Part shown: piece after piece, positions 7,994-17,379 of the stretch
Layout: each line of letters opens with the position of its first letter
How positions within the stretch are numbered: position 1 is the stretch's first letter
Assembly (NCBI RefSeq): GCF_001044425.1
Contig: NZ_LFML01000068.1
Coordinates: 224,795-288,794, forward strand
Direction of reading: 5' to 3'
Length of the DNA: 64,000 nt
Source of the DNA: Streptomyces roseus
Lineage (GTDB): Bacteria; Actinomycetota; Actinomycetes; Streptomycetales; Streptomycetaceae
Made by a program: the position numbers and the translations under genes
The notes under the pieces: generated by a model
Seen by the model: only the letters and a program-made list of their open reading frames with translations
Database searches by the model: none
What the model was told of the DNA's origin: nothing

Positions 7994-8976
7994 TCCTCTA
8001 CCTCGCGCGCCGGCTGCTCGCCCTCGCGGGCGTCCTGCTCGCCATCGCCGCCGTCACCTTCCTCATCTTCTACGTCCTGCCCACCGACCCGGCCGCGGCC
8101 GCCTGCGGCAAGACCTGCAGCGCCGAACGGCTGGCCGACGTACGGGCGTACCTGGGCCTGGACCAGCCGCTCTGGCGGCAGTTCGCCGACTTCCTCGGCG
8201 GCATCTTCACCGGCCGCACCCTCGGCACCGGCCAGTACGCCGTCCAGTGCGACTTCCCCTGCCTGGGCTACTCGTACGAGAACTCCCTGCCCGTGTGGGA
8301 CCTGCTGATGGACCGGCTCCCGGTCTCCGCCTCCCTCGCCGTCGGCGCCGCGGCGCTGTGGCTGCTGCTCGGCCTCGGCGCCGGGGTCACCGCCGCCCTG
8401 CGCAAGGACACCGCCACCGACAAGGCCCTGATGGTCGGCGCGGTCGCCGCCGCCTCGCTGCCCGTGTACTTCACCTCCGTCATGCTGATCTACGGGTTCA
8501 TCCGGGTCGCCGGGCTCCTGCCCTACCCGAGCTACCGGGCCTTCACCGACGACCCGCTCTCCTGGGCGGCCAACCTGCTGCTGCCCTGGACCGCGCTCGC
8601 CCTGCTGTACGCGGCCATGTACGCCCGCCAGAGCCGCGGCTCCATGATCGAGGCCATGGCCGAGCCGTACATCCGTACCGCCCGCGCCAAGGGCATGCCC
8701 GAGCGCACCGTCGTCGTCAAACACGGCCTGCGCTCCGCGATGACCCCGATCCTCACCATCTTCGGCATGGACCTCGGCGGACTGCTCGCCGGAGCCGTCA
8801 TCACCGAATCCATCTTCGGACTCCCGGGCATCGGGCGGTTGTTCTACGGGGCGCTGGTCGGCTCCGACCAGCCCGTGGTCCTCGGGGTCACGCTGCTCGC
8901 CGCCTTCTTCATCGTCGTCGCCAACCTCGTCGTCGACCTCCTGTACGCCGTCATCGACCCGAGGGTGAGGTACTGA
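7990..8976 (+). CDS. ABC transporter permease, DppB/OppB type
   Basis: 328 aa, TTG start overlapping the previous stop (TTGA), so translationally coupled. Starts with the classic YLARRLLALAGVLLAIAAVTFLIFYVLPTDPA helix and a PGDPA-like segment. A periplasmic loop contains four cysteines (ACGKTC and QCDFPCLGYSYE), not usual for DppB and possibly disulphide bonded. The EAA loop is EPYIRTARAKGMPERTVVVKHGLRSAMTPILT and the C-terminus LLYAVIDPRVRY is family-typical. Pairs with the upstream DppC-like permease. Confidence 0.93.
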   Translation: MILYLARRLLALAGVLLAIAAVTFLIFYVLPTDPAAAACGKTCSAERLADVRAYLGLDQPLWRQFADFLGGIFTGRTLGTGQYAVQCDFPCLGYSYENSLPVWDLLMDRLPVSASLAVGAAALWLLLGLGAGVTAALRKDTATDKALMVGAVAAASLPVYFTSVMLIYGFIRVAGLLPYPSYRAFTDDPLSWAANLLLPWTALALLYAAMYARQSRGSMIEAMAEPYIRTARAKGMPERTVVVKHGLRSAMTPILTIFGMDLGGLLAGAVITESIFGLPGIGRLFYGALVGSDQPVVLGVTLLAAFFIVVANLVVDLLYAVIDPRVRY

Positions 8977-10100
8977 TGGCCGACGTTCCCGACGCCCCTC
9001 TGCTCGAAGTGCGCGACCTGCACGTCACCTTCGCCACCCCGCACGGGCCCGTACGGGCCGTCGACTCGCTCGGCTTCACCGTCGAGGCCGGGCGCACCCT
9101 CGGCATCGTCGGCGAGTCCGGATCGGGCAAGTCCGTCACCTCGCTCGCGGTCATGGGCCTGCACCGGGGGGCCGAGGTGGGCGGCTCCATCGCGCTCGCC
9201 GGGCAGGAGCTCACCGGCATGTCCGAGAAGCGGCTGTCCCGGCTGCGCGGCCGGAAGATGGCCATGATCTTCCAGGACCCGCTGTCCAGCCTGCACCCCT
9301 ACTACACGGTCGGCGAGCAGATCGCCGAGCACGTCCGCGTCCACTTCAAGGCCGGGCGGGCCGCCGCGCGCAAGCGGGCCGTCGACATGCTCGGCGAGGT
9401 CGGCATACCGGAGCCGGCCCGGCGCGCCGGGGAGTACCCGCACCAGTTCTCCGGCGGCATGCGCCAGCGCGCGATGATCGCCATGGCCCTGGCGTGCGAG
9501 CCAGATCTGCTGATCGCCGACGAGCCCACCACGGCCCTCGACGTGACCGTGCAGGCGCAGATCCTGGAGCTCATCGCCCGGCTCCAGCAGGAGCGCGGCC
9601 TCGGCGTCGTGATGATCACCCATGACCTGGGGGTCGTCGCCCGCGTCGCCCACGAGGTGCTGGTCATGTACGGCGGCCGGGCCGCCGAACAGGCCGGGGT
9701 CGACGAGCTGTTCGCCGGACCCGCGCATCCGTACACCCGGGGCCTGCTCGACTCGCTGCCCCGGCTCGACGACGCCGACGACGAGCCGCTGCGGGCCATC
9801 CCCGGCTCCCCGCCCTCCCTGCTCGCACCCGCCCCGGGGTGCGCCTTCGCCCCGCGGTGCGGCCTCGCCGCCGCGGGCACCCCGGACCAGCGCGGCCGCT
9901 GCGCCACCGAGCGCCCCGAGCTGCGTCCCCACGGCGCCGGCCCGCACACCGCCGCCTGCCATTTCGCGGGAGCGGGCACCCCGGCGTCCGCGCCGCCCGC
10001 GAGGACAGCGCCGCCCGCATCGCCCGCAAGGACAGCGCCAGCCGCGCCGCCCGCAAGGACCACTCCGCCCGCGACGACCACTCCGGAGGCGAACCGATGA
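8976..10100 (+). CDS. ABC transporter ATP-binding protein, DppD/OppD type
   Basis: 374 aa. ATG at 8976 shares its A with the preceding stop (TGATG). Walker A GESGSGKS, Q-loop FQDPLSSLHPYYTVG, signature FSGGMRQRAMIAMAL, Walker B LLIADEPTTALDVT and the H-loop histidine in MITHDLGVV are intact. The C-terminal oligopeptide-transporter extension ends with the expected cysteine pattern (CAFAPRCGLA, GRCATERPEL, ACHF). A Pro/Ala/Thr repeat tail follows (about residues 340-374), encoded by imperfect direct repeats; it is not part of the family fold. Overlaps the next gene by four bases. Confidence 0.93.
   Translation: MADVPDAPLLEVRDLHVTFATPHGPVRAVDSLGFTVEAGRTLGIVGESGSGKSVTSLAVMGLHRGAEVGGSIALAGQELTGMSEKRLSRLRGRKMAMIFQDPLSSLHPYYTVGEQIAEHVRVHFKAGRAAARKRAVDMLGEVGIPEPARRAGEYPHQFSGGMRQRAMIAMALACEPDLLIADEPTTALDVTVQAQILELIARLQQERGLGVVMITHDLGVVARVAHEVLVMYGGRAAEQAGVDELFAGPAHPYTRGLLDSLPRLDDADDEPLRAIPGSPPSLLAPAPGCAFAPRCGLAAAGTPDQRGRCATERPELRPHGAGPHTAACHFAGAGTPASAPPARTAPPASPARTAPAAPPARTTPPATTTPEANR
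9988..10078 (+). repeat. Imperfect tandem repeats encoding a Pro/Ala/Thr tail
   Basis: Repeated units of the form CCGCCCGCAAGGACAGCG in this stretch encode PPARTA-like repeats at the C-terminus of the DppD-type ATPase. Probably replication slippage in a tolerant linker. It may vary between strains. Confidence 0.6.
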
Positions 10101-11134
10101 CCGTGGAGGCCCGCCCCCCGGACACCACCGCACGCGCGGAGGGGGCGGCGGCGGACCCGGCGCCGTCCGGGCCGCTGCTCAGCGTGCGCGACCTGACCAT
10201 GACCTTCCCCGGCAGACGCTCCGCGTCCGGACGCCGGGGGGCGCCCGTGCGCGCCGTCGACGGGGTCTCCTTCGACCTCGCGGCGGGCGAGACCCTCGGC
10301 CTCGTCGGGGAGTCGGGCTGCGGAAAGTCCACCACCGGCCGGATGCTGGTGAGACTGCTGGAACCCACGTCCGGGAGCATCACCTTCGACGGACGGGACA
10401 TCACGAGGCTGTCGCAGCGCGGGCTGCGCCCGCACCGGCGCCACCTCCAGATGGTCTTCCAGGACCCGCACTCCTCCCTCAACCCCCGCCAGACCGTGGC
10501 CCGGATCATCTGCGACCCGCTGCTCGTCCAGGGCTGGTCCGCCACCGACGCCCGCCGCCGGGCGGCCGAGCTGATGGACCTGGTGGGGCTGATCCCCGAG
10601 CAGATCGACCGCTACCCGCACGAGTTCTCCGGCGGCCAGGCCCAGCGCATCGGGATCGCCCGCTCACTGGCCACCAGCCCCCGGCTGATCGTCGCCGACG
10701 AGCCGGTCTCGGCCCTCGACGTCTCCGTACAGGCCCAGATCGTCAACCTGATGGAGCGGCTGCGCCGCGAACTGGGCCTGGCGTACGTGTTCATCGCGCA
10801 CGACCTGTCCGTGGTGAAGCGGGTCAGCGACCGGGTCGCCGTCATGTACCTCGGCAGGATCGTCGAGATCGGCGAGAAGCGGGCCCTGTACGAGAGCCCC
10901 CAGCACCCGTACACCCGGGCGCTGCTGTCCGCCGTACCGCTGCCGGACCCGGCGGCCGAGCGGCGGCGCGAGCGGATCGTGCTGCTCGGCGACCCGCCGA
11001 GCCCGGCCGCCCCGCCCCCGGGCTGCACGTTCCATCCGCGCTGCCCGAAGGCACAGGAGGTCTGCCGCACCGAGCGCCCGCTGCTGCGGATCGCCGCCTC
11101 CCGCGAGGTGGCCTGCCACTTCCCCGGTGACTGA
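10097..11134 (+). CDS. ABC transporter ATP-binding protein, DppF/OppF type
   Basis: 345 aa, ATG overlapping the upstream stop (ATGA). Motifs: GESGCGKSTTGRM (Walker A), FQDPHSSLNPRQTV (Q-loop), FSGGQAQRIGIARSL (signature), LIVADEPVSALDVS (Walker B), IAHDLSVVKRVS (H-loop). The OppF-type C-terminus with PGCTFHPRCPKAQEVC is present. Together with the binding protein, two permeases and the DppD-like ATPase it completes a five-gene peptide importer. A strong hairpin 21 bp downstream of the stop closes the operon. Confidence 0.94.
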   Translation: MTVEARPPDTTARAEGAAADPAPSGPLLSVRDLTMTFPGRRSASGRRGAPVRAVDGVSFDLAAGETLGLVGESGCGKSTTGRMLVRLLEPTSGSITFDGRDITRLSQRGLRPHRRHLQMVFQDPHSSLNPRQTVARIICDPLLVQGWSATDARRRAAELMDLVGLIPEQIDRYPHEFSGGQAQRIGIARSLATSPRLIVADEPVSALDVSVQAQIVNLMERLRRELGLAYVFIAHDLSVVKRVSDRVAVMYLGRIVEIGEKRALYESPQHPYTRALLSAVPLPDPAAERRRERIVLLGDPPSPAAPPPGCTFHPRCPKAQEVCRTERPLLRIAASREVACHFPGD

Positions 11135-11154
11135 CGGGGATCCAGGGGAAGAAA

Positions 11155-11187
11155 GGACCCCGGGCCGATCATCTCGGCCCGGGGTCC
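11155..11187 (+). terminator. Hairpin terminator after the peptide importer operon
   Basis: Perfect 14-bp stem (11155-11168 with 11174-11187) around a TCATC loop, starting 21 bp after the DppF-like stop. There is no U-tract, as is common for actinobacterial terminators. It lies just upstream of the HAD gene and could stop read-through into it. Confidence 0.75.
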
Positions 11188-11219
11188 TCCCGCTGTCGCG
11201 CCGATGGCATGATCGCGGC

Positions 11220-11891
11220 GTGATCACCGACACCACCCGGCCGGGCCCCGCGAGATTCGTCCTCTTCGACGTCGACGGCACGTTGATCGACGCGGTGGCG
11301 AACCAGCGCCGGGTCTGGGCGGCCTGGGCGGTGCGCCACGGACTCGATCCCGACGCGGTCCACCGCGTGGCGCTGCGGACCCGTCCCCTGGAGACCTTCG
11401 CGGAGGTGGCGCCGGGCCGGGATCCGCAGGCGTGCCTGGCCGCGCTGCACGAGCTGGAGGACGAGGACGTCCGCCGCGGCGTCTACGGCGCCTTCCCGGG
11501 CGCCTCGGAGCTGCTGACCGGGCTGCCCCCGGGGCACTGGGCGCTGGTGACCTCGAACTACGAGCACCGGGTGCGCGGGCGGTTCGCCCGGACCGGACTG
11601 CCGGTTCCGGGCGTGCTCGTGGACGCCGGCGCCGTGGCCGAGGGCAAGCCGTCGCCGGCCCCCTACCTGTTGGCCGCGGAGCGCCTCGGCGCCAGGCCGC
11701 AGGACTGCCTGGTCGTCGAGGACGCTCCGTCCGGCGTCGAGTCGGGGCTGCGGGCCGGCATGACGGTCTGGGGGGTCAACGCACCGGCTCCGGTGGAGGG
11801 CGTGCACCGCCACTTCGCGAGCCTGCACGAGGCGGCGCCCGCGATCCTCGCCTTCGCGGCGGGCCGGGCGGGCCGGGCGGCCCCGGCGTGA
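11220..11891 (+). CDS. HAD superfamily hydrolase (phosphatase)
   Basis: 223 aa. GTG at 11220 chosen because the FDVDGT nucleophile motif then sits about 17 residues in; upstream codons overlap the terminator. HAD motif I FDVDGTLID (Asp nucleophile and acid/base Asp), motif II VTSNYEHR, motif III lysine in EGKPSPAPYL, motif IV VVEDAPSGVESGLRAGM. The cap insertion after motif I is the small helical type of phosphoglycolate-phosphatase-like/sugar phosphatases. Substrate is not predictable. It stands alone between the importer terminator and a convergent peptidase gene. Confidence 0.88.
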   Translation: MITDTTRPGPARFVLFDVDGTLIDAVANQRRVWAAWAVRHGLDPDAVHRVALRTRPLETFAEVAPGRDPQACLAALHELEDEDVRRGVYGAFPGASELLTGLPPGHWALVTSNYEHRVRGRFARTGLPVPGVLVDAGAVAEGKPSPAPYLLAAERLGARPQDCLVVEDAPSGVESGLRAGMTVWGVNAPAPVEGVHRHFASLHEAAPAILAFAAGRAGRAAPA

Positions 11892-11940
11892 TCGGCGAGG
11901 CCGCCGAGACCCTCGATACCTCCGAGGCACCCGAGACTTC

Positions 11941-14010
11941 CTAAGCGAGTTCCCGGCGGAAGAACTCCAGTTCCAGTGCCGTGATCTTCTCCCGGATGCC
12001 GTTCGGGGTCATGTGCGTGACCCCGGGGAGGGCCAGGAGCTGGTGCGGGCGGCCCGCGTCGGTCAGGGCCTGCGAGAGCCGCAGGGTGTGCGACGGGTGG
12101 ACGTTGTCGTCGGCCAGGCCGGTGATCAGCAGCAGCGGCCGGACCAGGCTCGGGGCGTCGGGGACGAGGGAGTCCCGCTCGTAGACGTCCGGGTGGTCCT
12201 GGGGCAGTCCTAGGTACCGCTCGGTGTACGCCGTGTCGTACTGCCGGAAGTCGGTCGGCGCGGCCCCGGCCGCCGCCGCGTGGAAGACGTCCGGACGGCG
12301 CAGCACCGCCATCGCGGAGAGGTAGCCGCCGTACGACCACCCGCGCACCCCGACCCGGCCGAGGTCCAGGTCCGGGTGGCGCAGGGCGAGGGCGTGCAGG
12401 GCCGCGACCTGGTCGTCCAGGGTGACCTCGGAGAACCCGCGGTACATGGCGTGGGTGAAGGCGGGGGACACGTACGGGGTGCCGCGGTTGTCGACGGTGA
12501 CCACCGCGAAGCCGCGGTCGGCCCACCACTGCCGCTGCTGCCAGCGGCGCGGCTCGGCGGACACGTCCTGGTACCCGGGGCCGCCGTAGCTGTCCATCAG
12601 CACGGGCAGCCGCCGGCCCGGGACGTGGCCGCGGGGGAGGACCAGCGCGGTCGGGATGCCGTGCTCGGTGACCCGCTCCAGCACCGGCACCACCCGGTAG
12701 GGCAGCGGAGCGGACAGGTCCCGGGGTACGAACTCGCGCCCGTCGGCGGTGCGTACGGTCCGCCGCACCCCGTCGGCGTCGGCGCTGGTGAGCAGCAGGG
12801 TCCCGGCGCCGGCGTGCACGCCGTGCACCCCGGGTCCGTCCGCGAGCGGGGTCAGCTCCCCGGTGGCCGGATCGAGCAGGAGCACCTGCTGCTCGGAGGG
12901 GTCGCGCTGCCCGGCCTCGATCAGCAGCCGGCCCTGGTGGACCCCGGCCACCCGGCGGACCTGGATCCCGTCGCCGGTCAGGAGCTTCCCGTCGACGGCG
13001 AGGGCGCGCGCGGCGCCGCCGTCGGTGTCGGCGCTGGTGAGCATCCGTCCGTCGGCGAGGCGGGCCGGGGTGCCGGGCACCAGCGGGTCGACCCACTGGG
13101 GGTGTTCGGTGCGCGACAGCTCGCGGGTGCGGCCGGTGGCCGGGTCGGCGCTGAGCAGCAGCACGCTCTGCTGGAGCCGGTCCTGGACGGTCAGCAGGAT
13201 CTCCGCCGGCGACTCCCAGCCGGCGTCGGAGACGTAGGGGTAGCGCGCCGCGTCCCAGTCCAGCCGCACGCGGGGGCCGTCTTCGCCGAGCACCCACAGC
13301 TGGACCTCGGCGTTGGGCCCGCCCGCCTCGGGGTAGGCGAAGTCCTCGGCCGGGAGCTCGGGGTGAGCGGGGTCGGCGAAGTGGCGCCGCTGGAGGGCGG
13401 ATTCGTCGACGCGGGCGGCGAGCAGGGTCCGTCCGTCGGGGGACCACCAGTGGCCCCGGTCGCGGCCCAGCTCCTCGGCGGCGGCGAACTCCGCGAGGCC
13501 CCAGCGGGCCCCGTCGTCGGGGCTGACCCGGCCGCCGGGGTGGGTGTGCAGGGCGTCGTCGGCGACGTACGCGGTACGGGAGCCGTCGGCGTTGGGGCGC
13601 GGGTCGAGGGCGGGCCCGGCGGCCGGGATCTCCTCGGGACCGCCCCAGCCTTCGGCGCCGCCCTCGCGACTCACCCGGTACAGGCGCCCGTACAGCGCGA
13701 ACACCGCGCTGCGGCCGTCGCCGGAGAGCGCGTACGAGCCGATCCCGGCGGCCACGAGCCGGATCCGCTCGCGCAGCCGGCGCTCGGCGACCGGCAGGAC
13801 GCCCGGCTCGGGGGAGAGCTCCCGGGGATCGGCGAGCAGGGTTTCGGTGCCGGTGGCCGTGTCCAGGACCCAGAGGCTGTCGAAGGCGTCGGTGGGGCCC
13901 GTGGAGCGGAGGAACCAGAGGAGCCGGCCGTCGTCCCCGAAGGAGAACGCGCGCGGGGCGCCGTACGTGAAGCGGCCGGTGCTCGCGGAGAGCCTGAGGA
14001 AGTCATCCAT
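11941..14010 (-). CDS. S9 family prolyl oligopeptidase / dipeptidyl-peptidase IV-like
   Basis: 689 aa, no signal peptide, so probably cytoplasmic. The N-terminal two thirds form a DPP-IV-type beta-propeller with repeated WSPDGRTLLAAR-like blades. The C-terminal alpha/beta hydrolase domain carries the triad: S559 in GWSYGGY, an Asp near 635 in GLADDNVHPSH, and H666 in PGVTHMTP. Family S9 enzymes cleave after proline in short peptides, which matches the importer and hydroxyproline genes upstream. Convergent with the HAD gene and divergent from the MFS exporter. Confidence 0.92.
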   Translation of the reverse strand: MDDFLRLSASTGRFTYGAPRAFSFGDDGRLLWFLRSTGPTDAFDSLWVLDTATGTETLLADPRELSPEPGVLPVAERRLRERIRLVAAGIGSYALSGDGRSAVFALYGRLYRVSREGGAEGWGGPEEIPAAGPALDPRPNADGSRTAYVADDALHTHPGGRVSPDDGARWGLAEFAAAEELGRDRGHWWSPDGRTLLAARVDESALQRRHFADPAHPELPAEDFAYPEAGGPNAEVQLWVLGEDGPRVRLDWDAARYPYVSDAGWESPAEILLTVQDRLQQSVLLLSADPATGRTRELSRTEHPQWVDPLVPGTPARLADGRMLTSADTDGGAARALAVDGKLLTGDGIQVRRVAGVHQGRLLIEAGQRDPSEQQVLLLDPATGELTPLADGPGVHGVHAGAGTLLLTSADADGVRRTVRTADGREFVPRDLSAPLPYRVVPVLERVTEHGIPTALVLPRGHVPGRRLPVLMDSYGGPGYQDVSAEPRRWQQRQWWADRGFAVVTVDNRGTPYVSPAFTHAMYRGFSEVTLDDQVAALHALALRHPDLDLGRVGVRGWSYGGYLSAMAVLRRPDVFHAAAAGAAPTDFRQYDTAYTERYLGLPQDHPDVYERDSLVPDAPSLVRPLLLITGLADDNVHPSHTLRLSQALTDAGRPHQLLALPGVTHMTPNGIREKITALELEFFRRELA

Positions 14011-14018
14011 GATCGTAG

Positions 14019-14060
14019 TGTGTCATGTGAAATGGCACACTGTACATGTCATGCAGCCTA
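14019..14060. promoter_or_regulatory. Palindrome-rich divergent promoter region
   Basis: Between the S9 gene and the MFS gene lies an imperfect inverted repeat (GTGTGTC, 9 nt, GGCACAC) followed by ACTGTACATGTCATG, all within about 40 bp and noticeably AT-richer than the flanks. A TetR- or MarR-type operator controlling the exporter is plausible, but no such regulator gene is adjacent. Confidence 0.35.
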
Positions 14061-14107
14061 GGCCATTCGAGTGGTGTACCCCAGGGAGCGGGTTTAGCGT
14101 CGACAAG

Positions 14108-15658
14108 GTGGACCAGAACACAGCGCCGACCCACAGCGGGACCGACGGCGGCAAGCTCAGCGGAAGCGGCAACGGCCTCGCGCTGTTCGTCATCGCGTCC
14201 TGCCAGCTCATGGTCGTCCTCGACATCACCATCGTGAACATCGCGCTGCCGCACATCCAGACCGCCCTCGGCTTCTCCACAGAAAGCCTGTCCTGGGTCG
14301 TCAACGCCTACACCCTCACCTTCGGCGGACTCCTCCTCCTCGGCGGGCGCACCGGCGACATCCTCGGCCGCAAACGCGTGTTCATCTTCGGCATCCTGCT
14401 CTTCGGCCTGGCCTCGCTGCTCGGCGGCCTCGCACAGAACGAGGGCCAGCTGATGGGCGCCCGGGCGCTCCAGGGAGTCGGCGGCGCCATCGCCTCCCCG
14501 ACCGCCCTGGCGCTGATCACCACCACGTTCCGGGAAGGCCCGGCGCGCAACCGGGCGTTCGGCGTGTTCGCCGCCGTCTCGGCGGGCGGCGGCGCGATCG
14601 GGCTGCTGGCCGGCGGCATCCTCGTCGAATGGCTCGACTGGCGCTGGGTGCTCTTCGTCAACGTCCCGATCGCCGTGGCCATCGCGGTGATGGCCGTACG
14701 GGTCATCCGCGAGTCCACGCGCCACCCCGGCCACTTCGACCTCGCCGGCGCGCTGCTGTCCACCCTGGGCATGGTCGCCCTCGTCTACGGCTTCATCCGC
14801 GCCTCCCAGGAGGGCTGGACCGACCCGTACACCCTGGGCTCCTTCGGCGCGGCCGTGGTCCTGCTCCTGCTGTTCGTCCTCAACGAACGGCGCTCGCCGC
14901 AGCCGATCACCCCGCTGCACATGTTCGCCGACCGCAACCGGGCCGGCTCGTACGGCATCATGCTCTTCCTCGCCTGCGCGATGTTCGGCATGTTCTTCTT
15001 CCTGACCCTGTTCGTGCAGAACGTGCTCGGCTTCAGCCCCATCCAGGCCGGCCTAGCGTTCCTGCCGGTGAGCGCCGTCATCGCCGTCGGCGCGGGCATC
15101 ACCTCCCAGCTGCTGCCCCGCGTCGGGCCCAAACCCTTCATGGTGGCGGGCGCCCTGTGCTCGGCGGCGGGGCTGGCCTGGCTGACGCAGACCGACGTCC
15201 ACTCGACGTACCTCGGCAGCATCCTGGGCCCGGTGCTCGTGTTCAGCCTCGGCATGGGCATGCAGTTCGTCTCGCTGACCCTGATGGCCCTGTCCAACGT
15301 CGCCGACCGGGAGTCGGGCGCGGCCTCCGGACTCCTCAACACGACGCAACAGGTGGGCGGATCGCTGGGCCTGTCGATCCTGGTCACGGTCTTCGGCACG
15401 GCCAGCCGCAACGAGGCCCACGACCAGGTCCCCGCCTTCCTGAGCCAGGCCGACCCCGCCCAGAAGGCCCTCTTCCTGCGCACCGGACAGCTCCCGGACC
15501 CGTGGGGCGACCAGGTGCTCGCCTCGGGCGTGAGCGCCGCGTTCGTCGTCGCCGCGGCCTTCGCCCTGGTCGCGGCGGTCATCGCCCTGGTGGTGATCCA
15601 GGTACGCCCCTCGGACCTGGAACGCCTCAAGGGCGACCACGCTCCGGCGGCGGTCTGA
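14108..15658 (+). CDS. MFS multidrug exporter, DHA2 (EmrB/QacA) family
   Basis: 516 aa from GTG 14108. An in-frame ATG at 14051 would add 19 residues inside the palindromic promoter region, so I prefer the GTG, though both are possible. Fourteen predicted membrane helices. Motif A GGRTGDILGRKRVF, motif C region AVSAGGGAIGLLAGGILVEWLDWRWVLFVNVP and the D1 motif LDITIVNIALPHIQ are typical of proton-drug antiporters of the DHA2 group. Substrate unknown. The neighbouring P450 could oxidise a related compound but is transcribed convergently. Confidence 0.9.
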   Translation: MDQNTAPTHSGTDGGKLSGSGNGLALFVIASCQLMVVLDITIVNIALPHIQTALGFSTESLSWVVNAYTLTFGGLLLLGGRTGDILGRKRVFIFGILLFGLASLLGGLAQNEGQLMGARALQGVGGAIASPTALALITTTFREGPARNRAFGVFAAVSAGGGAIGLLAGGILVEWLDWRWVLFVNVPIAVAIAVMAVRVIRESTRHPGHFDLAGALLSTLGMVALVYGFIRASQEGWTDPYTLGSFGAAVVLLLLFVLNERRSPQPITPLHMFADRNRAGSYGIMLFLACAMFGMFFFLTLFVQNVLGFSPIQAGLAFLPVSAVIAVGAGITSQLLPRVGPKPFMVAGALCSAAGLAWLTQTDVHSTYLGSILGPVLVFSLGMGMQFVSLTLMALSNVADRESGAASGLLNTTQQVGGSLGLSILVTVFGTASRNEAHDQVPAFLSQADPAQKALFLRTGQLPDPWGDQVLASGVSAAFVVAAAFALVAAVIALVVIQVRPSDLERLKGDHAPAAV

Positions 15659-15716
15659 CGGCCCTTCCGGCGGCGGCTGCCGCCCGGTGACCCGGATCCG
15701 GCAGCTTCGAGGACGG

Positions 15717-17126
15717 CTAACGATGGGTACCGCGGATCCGGCAGCGGACCGGGCCGTGCGCCTGGAGGGTGATCCCGGCGGTGACCGGGACGTCGGTGTC
15801 CACGGCCTCGAACTCGTACGCGCGCAGGATCATCGCCAGCGCGATCACCGACTCCAGCATCGAGAAGTGCTGTCCGATACAGGCGCGCGGGCCGCCCCCG
15901 AACGGGAACCAGGCGTAGCGGGGGCGTGCGGCCTCCGCCTGCGGAGTGAAGCGGTCCGGGTCGAAGCGGTCGGGATCCGGCCAGTGGCGCGGGTCGCGGT
16001 GCGTCACCCACGGGGCCACGATCACGTTCGCGCCCGCCGGGATCGTCAGCCCGCCGACCTCGGTGGCCGCGACCGCGCTGCGCCCGATGACCGGGGCCGC
16101 CGGGAAGAGCCGCATCGCCTCCTTGAGGACCCGCGTGAGGTAGGGGAGCCGGTCGAGGTCGGCCGCCTCCGGCGTACGGTCGCCCAGGACACGGGAGACC
16201 TCCTCGCGGGCCCGCGCCTGCTGCTCGGGGTGGCGGGCCAGCAGGTGCAGGGAGAAGGCGAGCGAGGTAGCGGTCGTCTCGTGCCCGGCGAGCAGGAAGA
16301 TCAATACCTGGTCGCGCAGTTCGGCGGCGTCGAACGCCCCGTCGTCCGTGCTGGAGGCGGCGGCGAGCATGCCGAGCAGGTCCTCGCCGGAACCCTCGCC
16401 CGCGGCCGTACCGTCATTGCGCCGGGCGGCGATGATGGCGTCGCAGGCCGCGTACAGCTCGTCCATCGCGGCGGCCGCCCGGCGGTTGCCCGGAGTGGGC
16501 CAGCCGCGCGGGATGTTGGCGGGGGAGTAGCCGCGGCGCAGCACGTACTCGGTGATGACCGGAAAACACCGGTCGACGACGTCGACGGTGGCCTCCACGT
16601 CGGTGCCGAAGAGGATGCGGGCGACCGCGCGCAGGGCGAGCCGCATCATCTCGTCGCGGACGTCGACCACGCCGCCCGGCGCCCGTTCCCAGCCCGCGAC
16701 GACGGCCCGGGTCTCGGCGGCGACGGCGCCGGCGTACCCGTCGACCCGCCGCTTGGTGAACAGCGGCTGCACGAGCCGCCGCTGGCGCAGGTAGTCCTCG
16801 TCCTGGCTGGTCAGCAGGCCGTTGCCGAAGGAGTCCCGGACCTCCTGGTAGAAGGTGTTGTCCTTGCGGAAGTTGGCCGACTCCGAGGCCAGGACCTGCT
16901 GCGCGCCCTCGGCGGAGAAGACGCAGTACAGCTCGGCGCGCAGCCCGGGCGGGCCGGCGGTGATCCGTACGATGTCGCCGTGCCGCCGCTGGGCGCGCAG
17001 GTAGGTCCCGAGGGAGTCCGATGTCAGATCGAGGAGGGAACCGAGCAACGGAACCCCGCTCAGCGTCGGGACCTCCGCACCGCCGCCGCTCCCGCTCCCG
17101 GACCCCGTACGTGTCCCCACTGCCAT
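15717..17126 (-). CDS. Cytochrome P450
   Basis: 469 aa from ATG at 17126, chosen because upstream residues are not family-like. Oxygen-binding I-helix HETTATSLAFSLHLL with the acid/alcohol pair replaced by the HETT variant, K-helix LKEAMRLFPAAP (ExxR), PERF-like DPDRFDPDRFTP, and heme loop FPFGGGPRACIGQHFS with the thiolate Cys at about residue 416. The N-terminus has no membrane anchor, so it is a soluble class I P450 needing ferredoxin partners encoded elsewhere. Sequence style (HETTAT, RACIGQHF) resembles bacterial P450s of the CYP102/CYP4-like group. Last chromosomal gene before the mobile region. Confidence 0.92.
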   Translation of the reverse strand: MAVGTRTGSGSGSGGGAEVPTLSGVPLLGSLLDLTSDSLGTYLRAQRRHGDIVRITAGPPGLRAELYCVFSAEGAQQVLASESANFRKDNTFYQEVRDSFGNGLLTSQDEDYLRQRRLVQPLFTKRRVDGYAGAVAAETRAVVAGWERAPGGVVDVRDEMMRLALRAVARILFGTDVEATVDVVDRCFPVITEYVLRRGYSPANIPRGWPTPGNRRAAAAMDELYAACDAIIAARRNDGTAAGEGSGEDLLGMLAAASSTDDGAFDAAELRDQVLIFLLAGHETTATSLAFSLHLLARHPEQQARAREEVSRVLGDRTPEAADLDRLPYLTRVLKEAMRLFPAAPVIGRSAVAATEVGGLTIPAGANVIVAPWVTHRDPRHWPDPDRFDPDRFTPQAEAARPRYAWFPFGGGPRACIGQHFSMLESVIALAMILRAYEFEAVDTDVPVTAGITLQAHGPVRCRIRGTHR

Positions 17127-17268
17127 GGCCGCCCCCTCGACACCGCCCGCACCGACGCCCCGATTCTGCCCGCAGGCCCCCCGACCCGCCGAACCCACCC
17201 ACCCCGACCGGCGGATTCCGGCCGCCGGGGCGAGGTACGGACGGGGCCGCGGCCGGACCGGGCGACTC

Positions 17269-17292
17269 GCGGCTTACTCAAATGTCGCGGAA
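17269..17292. repeat. Left att copy (att1)
   Basis: 24-bp GCGGCTTACTCAAATGTCGC plus GGAA, matching 40224-40247 with one mismatch (C/T at the 11th base). On the minus strand it reproduces the last codons of the MurA-like target gene (FRDI then stop, here TGA at 17278-17280 instead of TAA). It marks the outer left end of the inserted DNA. Confidence 0.85.
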
Positions 17293-17379
17293 CTCTGGCA
17301 CATGTGTTCTGGCCTGCAGAGATGACCGTTCTTCGAGATCATCTTGCATAAACCCTGCACAACCGCGCTGGTCTGCACA